Below, piece by piece: positions 13,607 through 24,318 of a stretch of 64,000 nucleotides of DNA (position 1 is its first letter; the number at the start of each line of letters is the position of its first letter). A program made the translations under genes and the position numbers. The stretch is from Porphyra umbilicalis (Eukaryota > Rhodophyta > Bangiophyceae > Bangiales > Bangiaceae): the NCBI GenBank assembly GCA_002049455.2, contig KV918835.1, positions 1 through 64,000 on the forward strand, in the 5' to 3' direction. The notes beneath the pieces were generated by a model that saw nothing but the letters and a program-made list of their open reading frames with translations, made no database searches and was not told the DNA's origin.

Positions 13607-14895
13607 GTGGACACGCGGAAGAGCCGCAGCAAAGGGAAGTCACGGCGTCACCGTAGTCCCTCGTCGTCATCGTCGTCTTCATCTTCCTCGCCGTCGCCGG
13701 CGACAACCGACAACGACGACGATCACGTGGGGCGCAAGGTGGGGTCCGGCAAGTTGGCGGTCCTCGAGTGCCCGGACGATCGCTTCGCGGGCGTCCTGGA
13801 CTACCGATCGTACCGCCTACGGAACCGTCACTCGACCTACGGGGCGTCGCAGGCCCGCAAGATGGGACGGACGGCCAAGAATATGAAGTTCTCCTTCGGG
13901 GGGACCCCGATGTTCAACGGGAAGGAACCCCTCAAGGTCTTCTCGTGGCTCCGAAAGTTCGTCAAGGCCTGCGATGACAACGACGTGTCCGAGGGGATGG
14001 GTTTGTACCTAATTCCCAACTTCCTCGCGGGCGACGCTGAGACGCGGTTCACTCGGAACCTACCGGGGTCGGATATCGCGGGCGGACGGGGCTCGCTTGG
14101 GTCCTTTCCCGCGGCGGTCAATTGGCTGTTGTCGACCTACGCGGAGCCGCAAGCTTTGGGGCTGGCGCAGGACAAGTTTAGCCGGGCGGCGCTCGTGGAC
14201 AACGAGGGGGTGGATGCCTTCGCGGCACGTCTACGGAGCCTCGCGGAGCTTTGCGGCAACATCCACTTCGAGGGGACGATGAAACAGCAGCTGATCCAAG
14301 GCCTACCGGAGTATCTACGGACGGACGCCTTCGTGTACAACTCGGCGCAAAGAAGCTACCAGCAGTTGTCGACCTACGTCGCGGGGAAATATCGGGCCGC
14401 CAAGGACGTCATGGCGTTGGCCAGCCGGGGGTCAATGGGGGATCATCGCGGAAGGGCCAGACGTCGACGGGGCCCCGAGGCCTCTCGGTCAACCACCTCC
14501 ACTCCTCGTGGGAGGAGGATGACACGGCGACGTACGATACGGTCGCGGTGCTGCCGTCGGGTACCCCGGGGTTCCGCACGGCTGGGGGAGCGCCCTATGT
14601 TCGGCGGGAGGCCCCGACGGGTCCCCCGCTGTGCTATATGTGTTGGACGCGTGGCCACCGACTCCCTGATTGCAAGATTCTGACGGACAAACAGCGGGAC
14701 CTCGTGAAGGCCGCGCGGAGCACCTTCCTTCGACAGAGGAACGCGGGGGCGGGCGCCCCCTCGGATCGCACCTCCGTCGTGGCCCTGGTGTGGGACGACC
14801 TGTTGGGCGGTGTGGAGTCAACGAGGACGGAAGGGGGGGACGCCCCGCCCGTGGCAACCCCGGCCAAGGGGCGCCGCGGGGCGGGAAACGCCTAG
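13607..14895 (+). CDS. gag region of the Ty3/gypsy element
   Basis: Structural polyprotein region of the LTR element. An N-terminal Ser/Lys/Asp-rich stretch is followed by a gag core: FNGKEPLKVFSWLRKFVK, a NWLLSTYAEP segment and QLIQGLPEYLR. The CCHC zinc knuckle CYMCWTRGHRLPDC is at 14632-14673. This is the family's usual capsid-nucleocapsid order. This copy is treated as a fossil. Confidence 0.8.
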
Positions 14896-17800
14896 GGGGG
14901 GTGGCATCGCCATCCCCCTCCATCTCCCCTGTCCGCCCCAAGTCCCCGGTTGCCCCCCGCCACGTCACGTTTGCCTCCCCGGGGGTAACCGCGACGTGGC
15001 CTGTCCCGGCCCGCTGCCCCTGCCGTCGCGGGCGATATCGCCCGCGGTTCAAGGGGACGCTGTTGCTTCTACGGAAAGAGAATTTTGAGATTAGCGCGTC
15101 GTACCAGTTGGCGCCGTGGCAGACCCCCGTCCCCACGAGGGCGGTGGTCGACACTGGCGCCGGGCCAAGTGTGATCCGCGCGGATATGTTGCCCGAAGGG
15201 TGGACCGAGTATGCATCGCGGGCGCCGCCCCGGACGCAAGTGAGTGACGCCTCGGGGCAGCTGCTCAAGGTGAACGCGGAGGTGTCGCTGACGATCTACG
15301 TCGGGGGTGCCGCTATGGAGTATGAGTTCCTCGTGGTCAAGGCACTGTCGGTACCGCTCATCCTCGGGTGGGACTTCCAGCGCAACTACGTGGACACCAT
15401 CTCCCCCAAGACGCAGACGATCAAGTGGGACGACGGCACGTCCACGGTGGCGACGCGGAGCTGGACGGGGAACACGCGGCCCGCGCCCCCTCGCCGAGGA
15501 AACAAACCGAAGGCCCAAGCTGGGGCTATCCGGCTTCGGCAAGGGGTAACCGTCGGCCCGCGGTGCATCCAGGCGGTCCAAGTGTGCTGCAACGTCAAGG
15601 GCGTCCACCTGGTACGGGAACGCCCCGTCAAAATGAGCCGACGGAAGGTACTGTTGCACAACGCGGTCGCGGAGTTCTCCCCAAACACCCCGCGGTCCCT
15701 CTACCTGACAAACATCGGGGACGTGCCGGTGCACCTAACGAAGGGGTATGTCATCGGAACCGCGACGGCCTACAATGGACCGCTGCACGTCGTCGAGGAG
15801 GAGGAGGAACCGGGGGCGGTCCTAACGATGGGGGCAGACCCCCGTGACAAGCCCGACGAGGAGTTCAAGACGGGGCGGCAAGCCGAAGAGAGGATCGACG
15901 AGGGACAACCTCCACCTCACCCGCCGGACAAGACGTATCCCAAGCCGGAGATCCACTGGGAGGGCGTCCCCGACACGCTTCGTGGTGACGTGGACGACCT
16001 CCTCGAGGAGTACAAGGCGCTATGGGCGGGACAACTCGGCAAGGTCGACGTCACCCCGCACCGGATCGAGGTGACCCCCGGGGCACGGCCACGGCGGGCC
16101 CAACCCTATCGGGCGAGCCACGCTTCGAGGGACATCATCGCCAAGGAGGTGCAACGCCAGCGGGACCTCGGGGTTATCGAGCCCTCAAGTGCCGAGTGGG
16201 CCTTCCCTGTGGTTCTGGTTCCGAAACCCGACGGGACAGTGCGGTTCTGTGTGGATTACCGCCGACTTAATGAGGTCACGGTGCGGGATGTGTACCCGTT
16301 GCCACGAATGGACGATTGTATTGACTTCCTCGGGGACGCCAAGGTGTTTTCGACGCTCGACTGCAACTCGGGGTATTGGCAGATCCCCGTGGCGGACGAG
16401 GACCGGGACAAGACGACCTTCGTTTGCCATGAGGGGGCCTACCGCTACATCCGCCTTCCCTTCGGGCTGTCCAATGCCCCGGCGACCTTCCAACGGGCCA
16501 TCGACATGATCCTCGGGGGACTCAAGTGGAAGAGCTGCCTCGTGTACCTCGACGACATCATCGTCTTCTCGCAGTCGGCGGGGGAACACGTGGAACACCT
16601 CCGGGAGGTCTTCACGGCGCTGCGCGGCGCGGGTGTCTCCCTGAAGGCCAAGAAGTGCCACTTGTTCCAAGAGGAGGTGGAGTATTTGGGCCATATCGTG
16701 GGCCGGGGGCAGCTGAAGGTACAAGACAAGAACATCCGCGGACTCAAGGAGGCGTCTCCCCCGCGGTGCAAGAAGGACCTACGTAGCTTCCTCGGGATGT
16801 GCAACGTGTATCGGAGGTTCGTCAAGGACTACGCCCAAGTGGCGCGGCCGTTGGCCGCCATGACAATTTCCAAGAGGCCCGACCGGTGGGGGACGCTGTC
16901 CGACGAGGCCCTGGGGGCATTCGAGGAACTCAAGAGGCGACTCACGGAGGCCCCCATCCTCGCCCTGCCGAGGCGACAAGGGACCTACACGTTGGACACG
17001 GACGCAAGTGCGGGGCAGGTCGGCGCGGTGCTTTAACAAGAACAACCCGACCAATCCACGCGGCCCGTTGGCTATTGGAGCCGCTCCCTCAACGCGGCGG
17101 AGCGAAACTACAGTACGACGGAGCGGGAGTGCCTCGCGGTTGTGTGGGCGTCCCTCCTTCTCCGCCCCTACGTCGAGGGGACCCGCTTCACGATGCGCAC
17201 GGACCACGCGGCGCTCAAGTGGATGCTGCATATGGACGGGGCGCACGGGAGGCTGGCGCGGTGGCGGTTGCGACTGGCGGAGTTCGACTACGTGGTACAG
17301 ACGCGCCCCGGGGCGTCACACCACGCGGCGGACACGATGTCACGCATCTAAACACCCGCGGGAGACGAAGGGGCGATACCCGACGCGGTACCTTGTCTGG
17401 CGTTGCCCAACTCGTCGGCCGCGTGGCAGTTACCGCCGGAGACCAAGGGGGGACTCCTAGGCCCCCTGACGCTCGCCGAGCTCCTTGAGGGGCAGGCGGA
17501 GGACGGACGGTGCAAGGAGGTCCGCGCGGCGATGGACAGCAACGACAAGGCGCGGTTCCGCGAGGACTCGAACGGCCTGTTGGTACGCACAGCGCCGTTG
17601 GACGGGGCCACGCAAGTCTACGGGCCGACCCACATGCGCTACGGGGTGATGATGCGGGAGCACTACCCTCCGCAAGCCGGGCATCCGGGGGCGAACAAGA
17701 TGTACACGTCGATGCTACGGTGGTTTTATTGGGAATCAATGGTGGTGGACGTCTACGCCTTCGTGGCCAACTGCACTCAGTGCGCGAGGAACCGCGTCGG

Positions 17801-18965
17801 CAAGCGACGCAAGACGAACTACCTCAAGACCTTCCCCCGACGGAACCGCTGACGGATCTGTGTATGGACCTGCTTGGGCCCCTTCCCCGGACGGCGGCGG
17901 GGAACGAACATCTGTTGGTCATCGTGGACCGCTTCTCCAAGATGACGCGGGCCATCCCCCTTCAGCGGATCGACGCGGAAACCATCGCGGCAGCCTTCTT
18001 GGACCACTGGGTGGCGGCGTACGGACCCCCGGCGACGGTGTTGTCGGACAATGGCCCCCAGTTCCGCTCCACGTTCTTCCAAGGGGTTTGCTCGCTCCTC
18101 GGGATCTCCAACCGGTACTCCACGACGTACCACCCGCAGACGAACGGCCAAGTGGAACGTTACAACCGGACCATCGTGGGCCAGTTGCGGACGTACGTCG
18201 AGGACCACCAAGACCGATGGGACGAGTTGGTGTCGATGCTGACGTTGGCCTACAACAGCCGACCGCAGCAGAGCACCGGGGTGGCGCCCCTCGAGTTCGT
18301 CACCCCCGAGCGGGTACGGAGTCTCTCCGTGGAACGCCTCGTCGGCTCCCCGGCACCCGAGGAGACTGACGGCAGCCCACGAGCCGTCCGCGAGGGCATC
18401 CGAGCGCGGCTGCGAAACCTGATCCACAAGGTGCGGAAGTCCCTCACGCTGGCACAGCGGCGGTACAAGAGGAACTACGACGCCCGCGTACGACCGGTCA
18501 ACAAGGACGTCCACGCGGGGGACTGGGTGTTCGTCGATGGCCACGCGCGGACCAAGTATAAGCTCGGGACCCGCGCGGCCGGACCGTACAAGGTGTTGTC
18601 CCGCGGGGAAGGCACGTTCTCGCTGGACATCGGCGGGTACCCTGAGACGGTTAGCAGCGACCACGTGACGGCGGCGCCGGGCCCGCCGGGGGATCCGCAG
18701 ACGCTCCTGCAGAACCTCGGGGTGCCCCAAGACATCGTGGTCCCCGAAGGGCATCAACACACGGGCAAGGAGTTCGTCTGGGAGGCCTTCGTGGGCCACG
18801 AAGTCGCGGACGACGGCACGCTACGCCTGTGGACCCGCTGGTGGGGGTACCACCCCGGGAGGACACCCTCGAGTTGGCCAGTCGGTTCGACAAACGTAAG
18901 GTGCACCAGTATATGCGGCGGGTGGGCCTACGAGTCGAAGAAGCCGGGTCGGTCGTCCACTTCCT
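14896..18965 (+). CDS. pol region of the Ty3/gypsy element (PR-RT-RH-IN-chromodomain)
   Basis: Protease motif VVDTGAGPSV lies near 15145. Reverse transcriptase shows VLVPKPDGTVRFCVDYRRLN near 16210 and the catalytic YLDD near 16545. RNase H begins at YTLDTDAS near 16985. Integrase has a zinc-binding H..C..C region near 17660-17800, then the catalytic core with VDRFSKMTRA, SDNGPQFRS and YHPQTNGQVERYNR between 17860 and 18200. A chromodomain-like stretch with a WEAFVGHEV lead lies near 18775-18960. RT and integrase order defines Ty3/gypsy; the tail suggests chromatin-guided integration. The frame is interrupted a few times. Confidence 0.9.
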
Positions 18966-19402
18966 CGCTTAAGGCAATTCCCACCTGGGACACGTGGTTT
19001 TCAAGTTTCGAATCGTGGAATTTTTTCGGGTTCGACACGTGTCCCGGTTGGAACCACGTGGCCGGGGTGGCGACCGTCCCGACTGCGAGACGGGTTGGCC
19101 GTCTTCTCCGTGACACGGGGGGGGGTGAGAGTCAAGGCGAACAGGCGGCGTGGACGGTACCAGGGGGCGGGGTGGTACGTGATGGCTGACCGACGGGGGC
19201 CTATCCAATGATGGACGACGACGGGGTCCAAGATTCGGCCTGACTAACAAGAGGCTCTCCCAAGGGTGATACGCAAACGACCCGCGTGGGGTTTATTGGT
19301 CGGTGACGAGCCGTACGGCCCCGTCGACACTACAACACCCCCCCTACACTACTACGCGCTGCGACTACAACTCCCGAGGGGGACTGTTACCCCACCCCCG
19401 GG

Positions 19403-21037
19403 TCAGCGGCGGGCCGACGAAGGCCCACCCCACTCGGGACCGGGCGGACCACGGGGGCGCTGCGTCGCGGGCTCCTCGTGGTAGGCGTCGCGGTCGCGGT
19501 GATGCTGTTGACGGCGGTTGGCCCCGCCGGCGGCCACGCCGACCTCGCGAATGAGGGCCGCGCGGATGCTACGACGACCGACCAGCTGAAGCAACTCCTC
19601 CAAGTGACGGGGCGGAACCCCGGGGTGGTCGCGGGCCCACTGGGCGATCGAGTCGCCAAGGGAGACCACGGTGTGGCTCAAGCCGGCTACAAGGGTCCCC
19701 GTGGTGTAGCCGCGAAGTTCCCCGGGGTCACAAGCCACGACGCGCGCCAAACCCTGCGGGACACGGTCCGAGGGGATGTGGTCGATTTGGTCAAAAGCCA
19801 CGTCGGGGATGTCACGGTGTTCCACGGGGTCGAACGAGACGATGAGGCTACCCCCGGAGTTACCCCCAGAGGGGGCGGCGGATGCGGCGGGCGGCGACGG
19901 ACCCGGAGGGGACAACCCCACGGCACCAGTCACCACGGAGGTAGCGGGCGGCGTGGTTCCGCCCCCGGGGTAACGCGGGCTGCGGGCAGCCGAGACGGCG
20001 GCGGCCCAACCCCCACGAGCAGGGCCGTAGCCACGCGCCTCGAGGATGTCCGCGGTGTACGGCAGGTCGAAGGGGCGAAGGTCCTCGGCGACCTTGGCGT
20101 GAGTGCCGTCGTCGTCCACCTCGAGGGACGCCCAAATCCAACCCTCGCGGTCACGGCGGTCGGTGCTACGCGCGCGAAGGCGCTGGCGGAAGGCCTCCGT
20201 GTCGGGAAGCTGGTCCGCGAGGTCCAGCAAAGCCCCGAGGGTAGCAGCCGCCTCGGCGTCGGGACCCGCGGGGTTGATGCAGATGTTGGACGCCCCGAGG
20301 GAGCGGATCCAATCGAGGAGACGCGGGGGGTAACGCCACAAGACTTGGCGGGTGCGGAACGTCTCGAGGAGAACGACGGCCGCCCCGAGGGCCCACTCGC
20401 TACGGAAGACGGCCCACGAGGCACGCCGGCCCGCGTAGAGGTCATCCGTGGCGTACGCGTGCACCCACGGGAGTTCCACCATGCAGCCGTATGGGACTTC
20501 CACCCCGGACCACCACGCGGGAGTCGGCAAGTAGAAGCGCGAGCGGGTCGCCGTGGCACAGCTCGAGTACTCCGCCTGGTGCCACGCCACGAGGTGTCCG
20601 GTAAGGCCGCCCCGGTGGTTGCGAGCCGTCGTCAGCTGCACCGTCGTGGGGCCCTCCGCGTCCGACACGCCAATGAAGGGCGGGCACGTGAGGATGTACT
20701 CGAAGGTCGGCACCAACGGCGGGTCCACCGGGGGGTCGTCCATGAAGCCCACGTAGGACCGGCGGTACCCCACCTCGCGGCTACGCCGCACCACGGTGAT
20801 CGACGAGGCGCGGTCGTCCAAGGAAGGCACGAGGGCGTGCGGCATCGCCGCGATGTGCTTGGCGAACGGGTTGGAGGGGCGCGTCGAGTCGATGCCCCGG
20901 AACGTCGCGTGGGCCAGCGACCCCGCCACCCCCATGCGGGCCTCTTCACGGGCCCACGCGGGCGCCCACGTCGCCGGGTTGGACAAGACGGGCAGTGGGC
21001 CCACGACGGTCTGGTAGCGCATCTCCTCGTCGGCCAT
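19403..21037 (-). CDS. antisense ORF of the LTR element, unknown protein of 544 residues
   Basis: A long uninterrupted frame on the minus strand, starting at ATG 21037, between the integrase end and the 3' LTR. The composition is protein-like, with many Trp, Tyr and Phe residues, unlike the Arg/Gly-rich frame open on the other strand. The N-terminal 330 residues look globular (segments such as YRRSYVGFMDD, WWSGVEVPYGCMVELPWVHAY and LLDWIRSLGASNICINP). A Pro/Gly/Ala/Ser linker follows, then a second possible domain (IPDVAFDQIDHIPSDRVPQG). I see no CCHC, RT, envelope-type membrane segment or other motif. Antisense accessory ORFs are known in some plant Ty3/gypsy lineages, but I do not recognise this one. 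Being open in an otherwise broken element suggests recent selection or chance retention. Confidence 0.6.
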   Translation of the reverse strand: MADEEMRYQTVVGPLPVLSNPATWAPAWAREEARMGVAGSLAHATFRGIDSTRPSNPFAKHIAAMPHALVPSLDDRASSITVVRRSREVGYRRSYVGFMDDPPVDPPLVPTFEYILTCPPFIGVSDAEGPTTVQLTTARNHRGGLTGHLVAWHQAEYSSCATATRSRFYLPTPAWWSGVEVPYGCMVELPWVHAYATDDLYAGRRASWAVFRSEWALGAAVVLLETFRTRQVLWRYPPRLLDWIRSLGASNICINPAGPDAEAAATLGALLDLADQLPDTEAFRQRLRARSTDRRDREGWIWASLEVDDDGTHAKVAEDLRPFDLPYTADILEARGYGPARGGWAAAVSAARSPRYPGGGTTPPATSVVTGAVGLSPPGPSPPAASAAPSGGNSGGSLIVSFDPVEHRDIPDVAFDQIDHIPSDRVPQGLARVVACDPGELRGYTTGTLVAGLSHTVVSLGDSIAQWARDHPGVPPRHLEELLQLVGRRSIRAALIREVGVAAGGANRRQQHHRDRDAYHEEPATQRPRGPPGPEWGGPSSARR

Positions 21038-21569
21038 CGCAGAGCACGACGCGGGCTCGGGCGCCCCGTCGACGGGCGGCCGCCGGGTCCTCGGTCCGAC
21101 AGGGAGGGGTGGGAAGGGGGGGGACCCCCGGGGGCCGACAGAAGCAAGAAGCGGCGGGCACCACGGGGGGGGGTGGACGGCACGTCGTGGGGTGGGCGGA
21201 GGAACGAGTCGGCGAACACCGCGTCACAGCGAGCGCGGAGGGTTACGTCGTGGGGTGGCGTGGGGGAGTCGTGGAGTCGCCTGTGCGGGGGGGGGGTGAG
21301 CCCGGGGTGTGCGTGTGGGCCCACGGGGAGGGGTGGGGCCAACGTGTGTCTCGGGGGTGTGGGGGCCGCGGGACACCCGTGCGGGCCGCACGCCACGCCA
21401 CGCCGGTGTCGCGTGGGGCCGATCCCGTCCGCGGACCGACCTCGACAACCCCCCTGGGGCGAGGATCGGGGGGGGTGGCGGTTGTGGCCGGCACCCGGCC
21501 AGGGGGCCGGGTCGGAACCCCCTCCTCAGGGGTCGTCGCGGGACGGGCAGGGACGCCACGTCACGCGAC

Positions 21570-21576
21570 GAGGGGG
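21570..21576 (+). promoter_or_regulatory. weak polypurine tract candidate
   Basis: GAGGGGG lies three bases before the 3' LTR, where the plus-strand primer tract is expected. It is short, so the call is weak. Confidence 0.3.
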
Positions 21577-21579
21577 CTG

Positions 21580-22075
21580 TGTGGCGGTTGGGGGTCCCCA
21601 GTTGGAAGGGGCGTGGCCCCTCAGCTGTGGACAGCACACCCCCGGGGGCCGTCCCAAAATATCCCGATCCGGGCCAGCAAGGGAATGACCTGTCCAGATC
21701 TCGGGGAGATTGGATTCGGTCGGGGGCGGGGCTTTTCCCAAGTGGTTTTCCCAGCCCCCTACTACTTGTTTGAACTTTTCGCTTTGGAGGGATTTATCTG
21801 TTTGGCGCATTTGGGGTGGCTACTTTGGCCACCGGCGTTCGGGTTTGGGAGGGGTTTATTGACAGCGGGGACGCCGTCCCCGTCGCCGTTTGATAAAACC
21901 AACTGTGCTTTGGACTACGATTCCCCCCTGGGCTTTGCCGTGATCCTCTCCTCCCGTTGGGGGAAGGCTGGGCTGTGGGTCGATTTCCGGGGCAGTTCCT
22001 TCGACGGACCGAGCTGATCAAGAGGTCACTTCGGCCAGACGACGAACCAACGTGGTGGTGCTTAGAACCGCTACA
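21580..22075 (+). repeat. 3' LTR
   Basis: 496 bp copy of the 5' LTR with the same TGT and ACA ends, displaced by exactly 9000 bases at its start. It is followed directly by the CGGTC duplication. Confidence 0.95.
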
Positions 22076-22080
22076 CGGTC
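22076..22080. repeat. target-site duplication, right copy
   Basis: CGGTC, identical to 12575-12579. Confidence 0.85.
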
Positions 22081-23475
22081 GAACCCCTGAGGGGGGGGCG
22101 GGAGCATCAGGCTGAGGTGTCCCTAAAGTTTTAGCCAAGCAATAAAGCGAGTTCTGTCGCCTTCGCGGCGAGGAAGAAAGACGTTTTCATAAAGGGCATC
22201 CGATGGGGAGCCGGGTGGTGCCCACGTCGGCGACCTCGGACCCACGGTGATTTAATTTAAACAAGGGCACCGGTCGATCGACCGTCCGATCCCATACGAT
22301 CGTAATGAGTGCCGGCAGACAGATAAGACAGGCAAGCAAACAAGCAACAAAAAAATGAACAATGCGGAAGTAACCCGCCAAAGGGCATGCCACAGGCCAA
22401 ATCCCACAGTACATGGGCTTTGGCCAGTCAAGGGGGCCACTTGTGGCAATTTTCCAATTGCGAGCAGAGATATGCTACATACCTCCAACTCGAGATTTGA
22501 ACCGTCCCGGTGAGATCCGAGGATGTTGACACCCGATTGGGCGATTGCGAACTCTAACGGGCCCGCGCGGGCGTAACCGCCCGGGCGGCGGGAGTCGTGG
22601 AGGAGTCGCCGATCCGTCCCGATCCGGGGGAGGTGGCGGTTCGCCGTCGTCGGTCGCGACCGTCCGACCACGCACGCGCGTGCGTGTGTGGCGAGCAGCT
22701 TGTGCTGCGGGTCGGATCGACGCTTACGCGTGAGCACGCCCGCGCAGGCGGGTCTACGCATGAGTGAGTGTGAGGGGGCCGGGTGCCGGGTGCCGGGTAC
22801 CGGGGCTAAGACCCGTCGGTGTGCAGGCGTGTCGTGCAGCACCTGCTGGGGTTACTGTCTTCGGTGCCGGGTGGCGCCAGCTTCGTCGGGGTTCGACTAC
22901 CCCGGCGACGAGGCGAAAGCCGGGACGCGGGTCCGTGTTGTCGGGGTGCGTACCCTGAGGCCGGTTGACACCGTGTCTTGCGCGGGTCTGCGAGTTCGTC
23001 TGCACGGGGCTACCTCGTTTCATCGTGCTCGCGCACAGGTTGAGGCCCAACGGCATTGCTTGAGCTGGGGCGCTCCACCGTGAGGTGAAATACCGCGAGG
23101 TTGATGACCTGGTGAGCGTGGGCGAGGGGCCAGGGAGAGCGGCGTGCCCGGCGGCAACGCGCAAGGGCGGCAAGGGCGGAAAAGCCGGCGGCGAGGGCGA
23201 CGAGCCCGCTGGCGCTGACGGAAAGCCCGGAGGCTAAGCGCGGCGGTGGCAAGGGCGGAAAGCCCGGCGGCTAAGCGTGACCGCGGTAAGGGCGGCAAGG
23301 CTGCGGCAAGGGCGGCAAGGCCTGGCGGCGCGGGCGGCAACGGCCAGCAGCGCCGGCGGTTTGCCTTGCGGCGCGGGCGATTTGCCTTGCGGCGCGGGCT
23401 TCAAGGGCTGGCGGCGCGGCGGTTTGCTTCGCGGCTACGTACGGAGGCGGTGAGGGTTTACAGCCAGGTACCAGC
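22081..23475. other. no recognised gene; Lys/Gly-coding repeats at the end
   Basis: The first kilobase has no gene that I recognise. From about 23160 to 23400, AAGGGCGGCAAG-type units and GGCGGCGCGGG units recur; in one plus-strand frame they read as KGGKGGKAGG-like Lys/Gly repeats. This could be the low-complexity N-terminus of the following coding region. Confidence 0.35.
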
Positions 23476-24318
23476 ATGGTTGATCACGCAGCGATGGCGG
23501 TGGACGGCGGCAATGCCAACGGCGAGGCGCACGTGGCTCACGCCGTTGCGGGTGACGGACCTGATGTCGATCGGTCCACCAACCCGGAGATGCTGCGCCA
23601 GTTTCGGCCTAGCGGCTTGTTTTATGCCCTCGTTGGCCCGACCGAGGTGGTCGATGGGGTCCCGGTCATCGCTGACCAAGGTCTGTATGACGCTTGCAGC
23701 CGCAACCGCGCTCGCGCGCACACTCGGCGTATCCACGCGCGGAACGAGGCCCTGCCGGGCTTCGTCGACGTGTTGGCCGAACCTGGCACGCCCAGCCATG
23801 CTGGTGACCGCGTGGCCGAGGTCCATGGGGACTCGTTCTGTGGGAACCAGGGGCCACAGCGCCGTATACACGAGGTCATGTCGTTTCGCAACGAGGTCAT
23901 CCGGTACCAAGTGCCGTTGCACCCATTCCACCGTTTGGTGTACACCAACGCTCTGTTGTTTCCCGTGAGGGGGACCGAGACTTTCGAGGCGGCGGTCAAC
24001 TCGTTTTGCCGCTTGTTGCGAAACTGGCCGAAGGCCGTCTTCCTCAGGTGCTCGGTGGCCACGGACCTCGCGGTACCGATTGGCCACGACGCCGGTTTGG
24101 CGGAGTACCTGGATCATCTTACGCTGGTGGCGGCGGAGGAGAACGACGCGGTCGATGAAGATCGAAGCCCTCGCATGAGCGAGCTACCGAACCCCTTTCG
24201 GCTGTTGCTATTCGCGACCGACCATCGCCGAGCGGCGGACACGCGGTTCTTCCGTGGGCGCGGGCTACTGCCGACGGAGTGGTTAGCTGGATTCCTCCGG
24301 GCGCCGAAGAAATTTTGA
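23476..24318 (+). CDS. unrecognised protein, first part of an interrupted coding region
   Basis: A 280-codon plus-strand frame whose composition is clearly more protein-like than its surroundings. It has few low-complexity runs and contains segments such as LRQFRPSGLFYALVGP, FRNEVIRYQVPLHPFHRLVY and FEAAVNSFCRLLRNWPK. The first ATG is at 23476 (preceded by a polar, charged run), but coding could begin upstream. I see no zinc finger, protease, polymerase or transposase signature. Coding-like sequence continues beyond the stop in another frame. It may be a host gene with undetected introns or part of an unclassified mobile element. Confidence 0.5.
   Translation: MVDHAAMAVDGGNANGEAHVAHAVAGDGPDVDRSTNPEMLRQFRPSGLFYALVGPTEVVDGVPVIADQGLYDACSRNRARAHTRRIHARNEALPGFVDVLAEPGTPSHAGDRVAEVHGDSFCGNQGPQRRIHEVMSFRNEVIRYQVPLHPFHRLVYTNALLFPVRGTETFEAAVNSFCRLLRNWPKAVFLRCSVATDLAVPIGHDAGLAEYLDHLTLVAAEENDAVDEDRSPRMSELPNPFRLLLFATDHRRAADTRFFRGRGLLPTEWLAGFLRAPKKF

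Larger units (their letters stand above)
12580..22075 (+). mobile_element. Ty3/gypsy LTR retrotransposon (chromovirus type)
   Basis: A 9.5 kb element bounded by two LTRs that begin TGT and end ACA, with a five-base target duplication. The order of parts is gag with a CCHC knuckle, protease, reverse transcriptase, RNase H, integrase and a chromodomain-like tail, which places it in the Ty3/gypsy chromoviruses. All parts are present, but the coding frame changes about four or five times, so this copy appears broken. The LTRs differ at about four sites in 496 bp, so insertion was recent in evolutionary terms. An additional long ORF lies on the opposite strand between the integrase end and the 3' LTR. 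Confidence 0.95.

Noticed and set aside
19478-21688. A 736-codon plus-strand frame opposite the antisense ORF of the LTR element
   Set aside because: Composition is Gly/Arg/Val-rich with few aromatic residues, while the minus-strand frame looks like ordinary protein; this one is a mirror effect.
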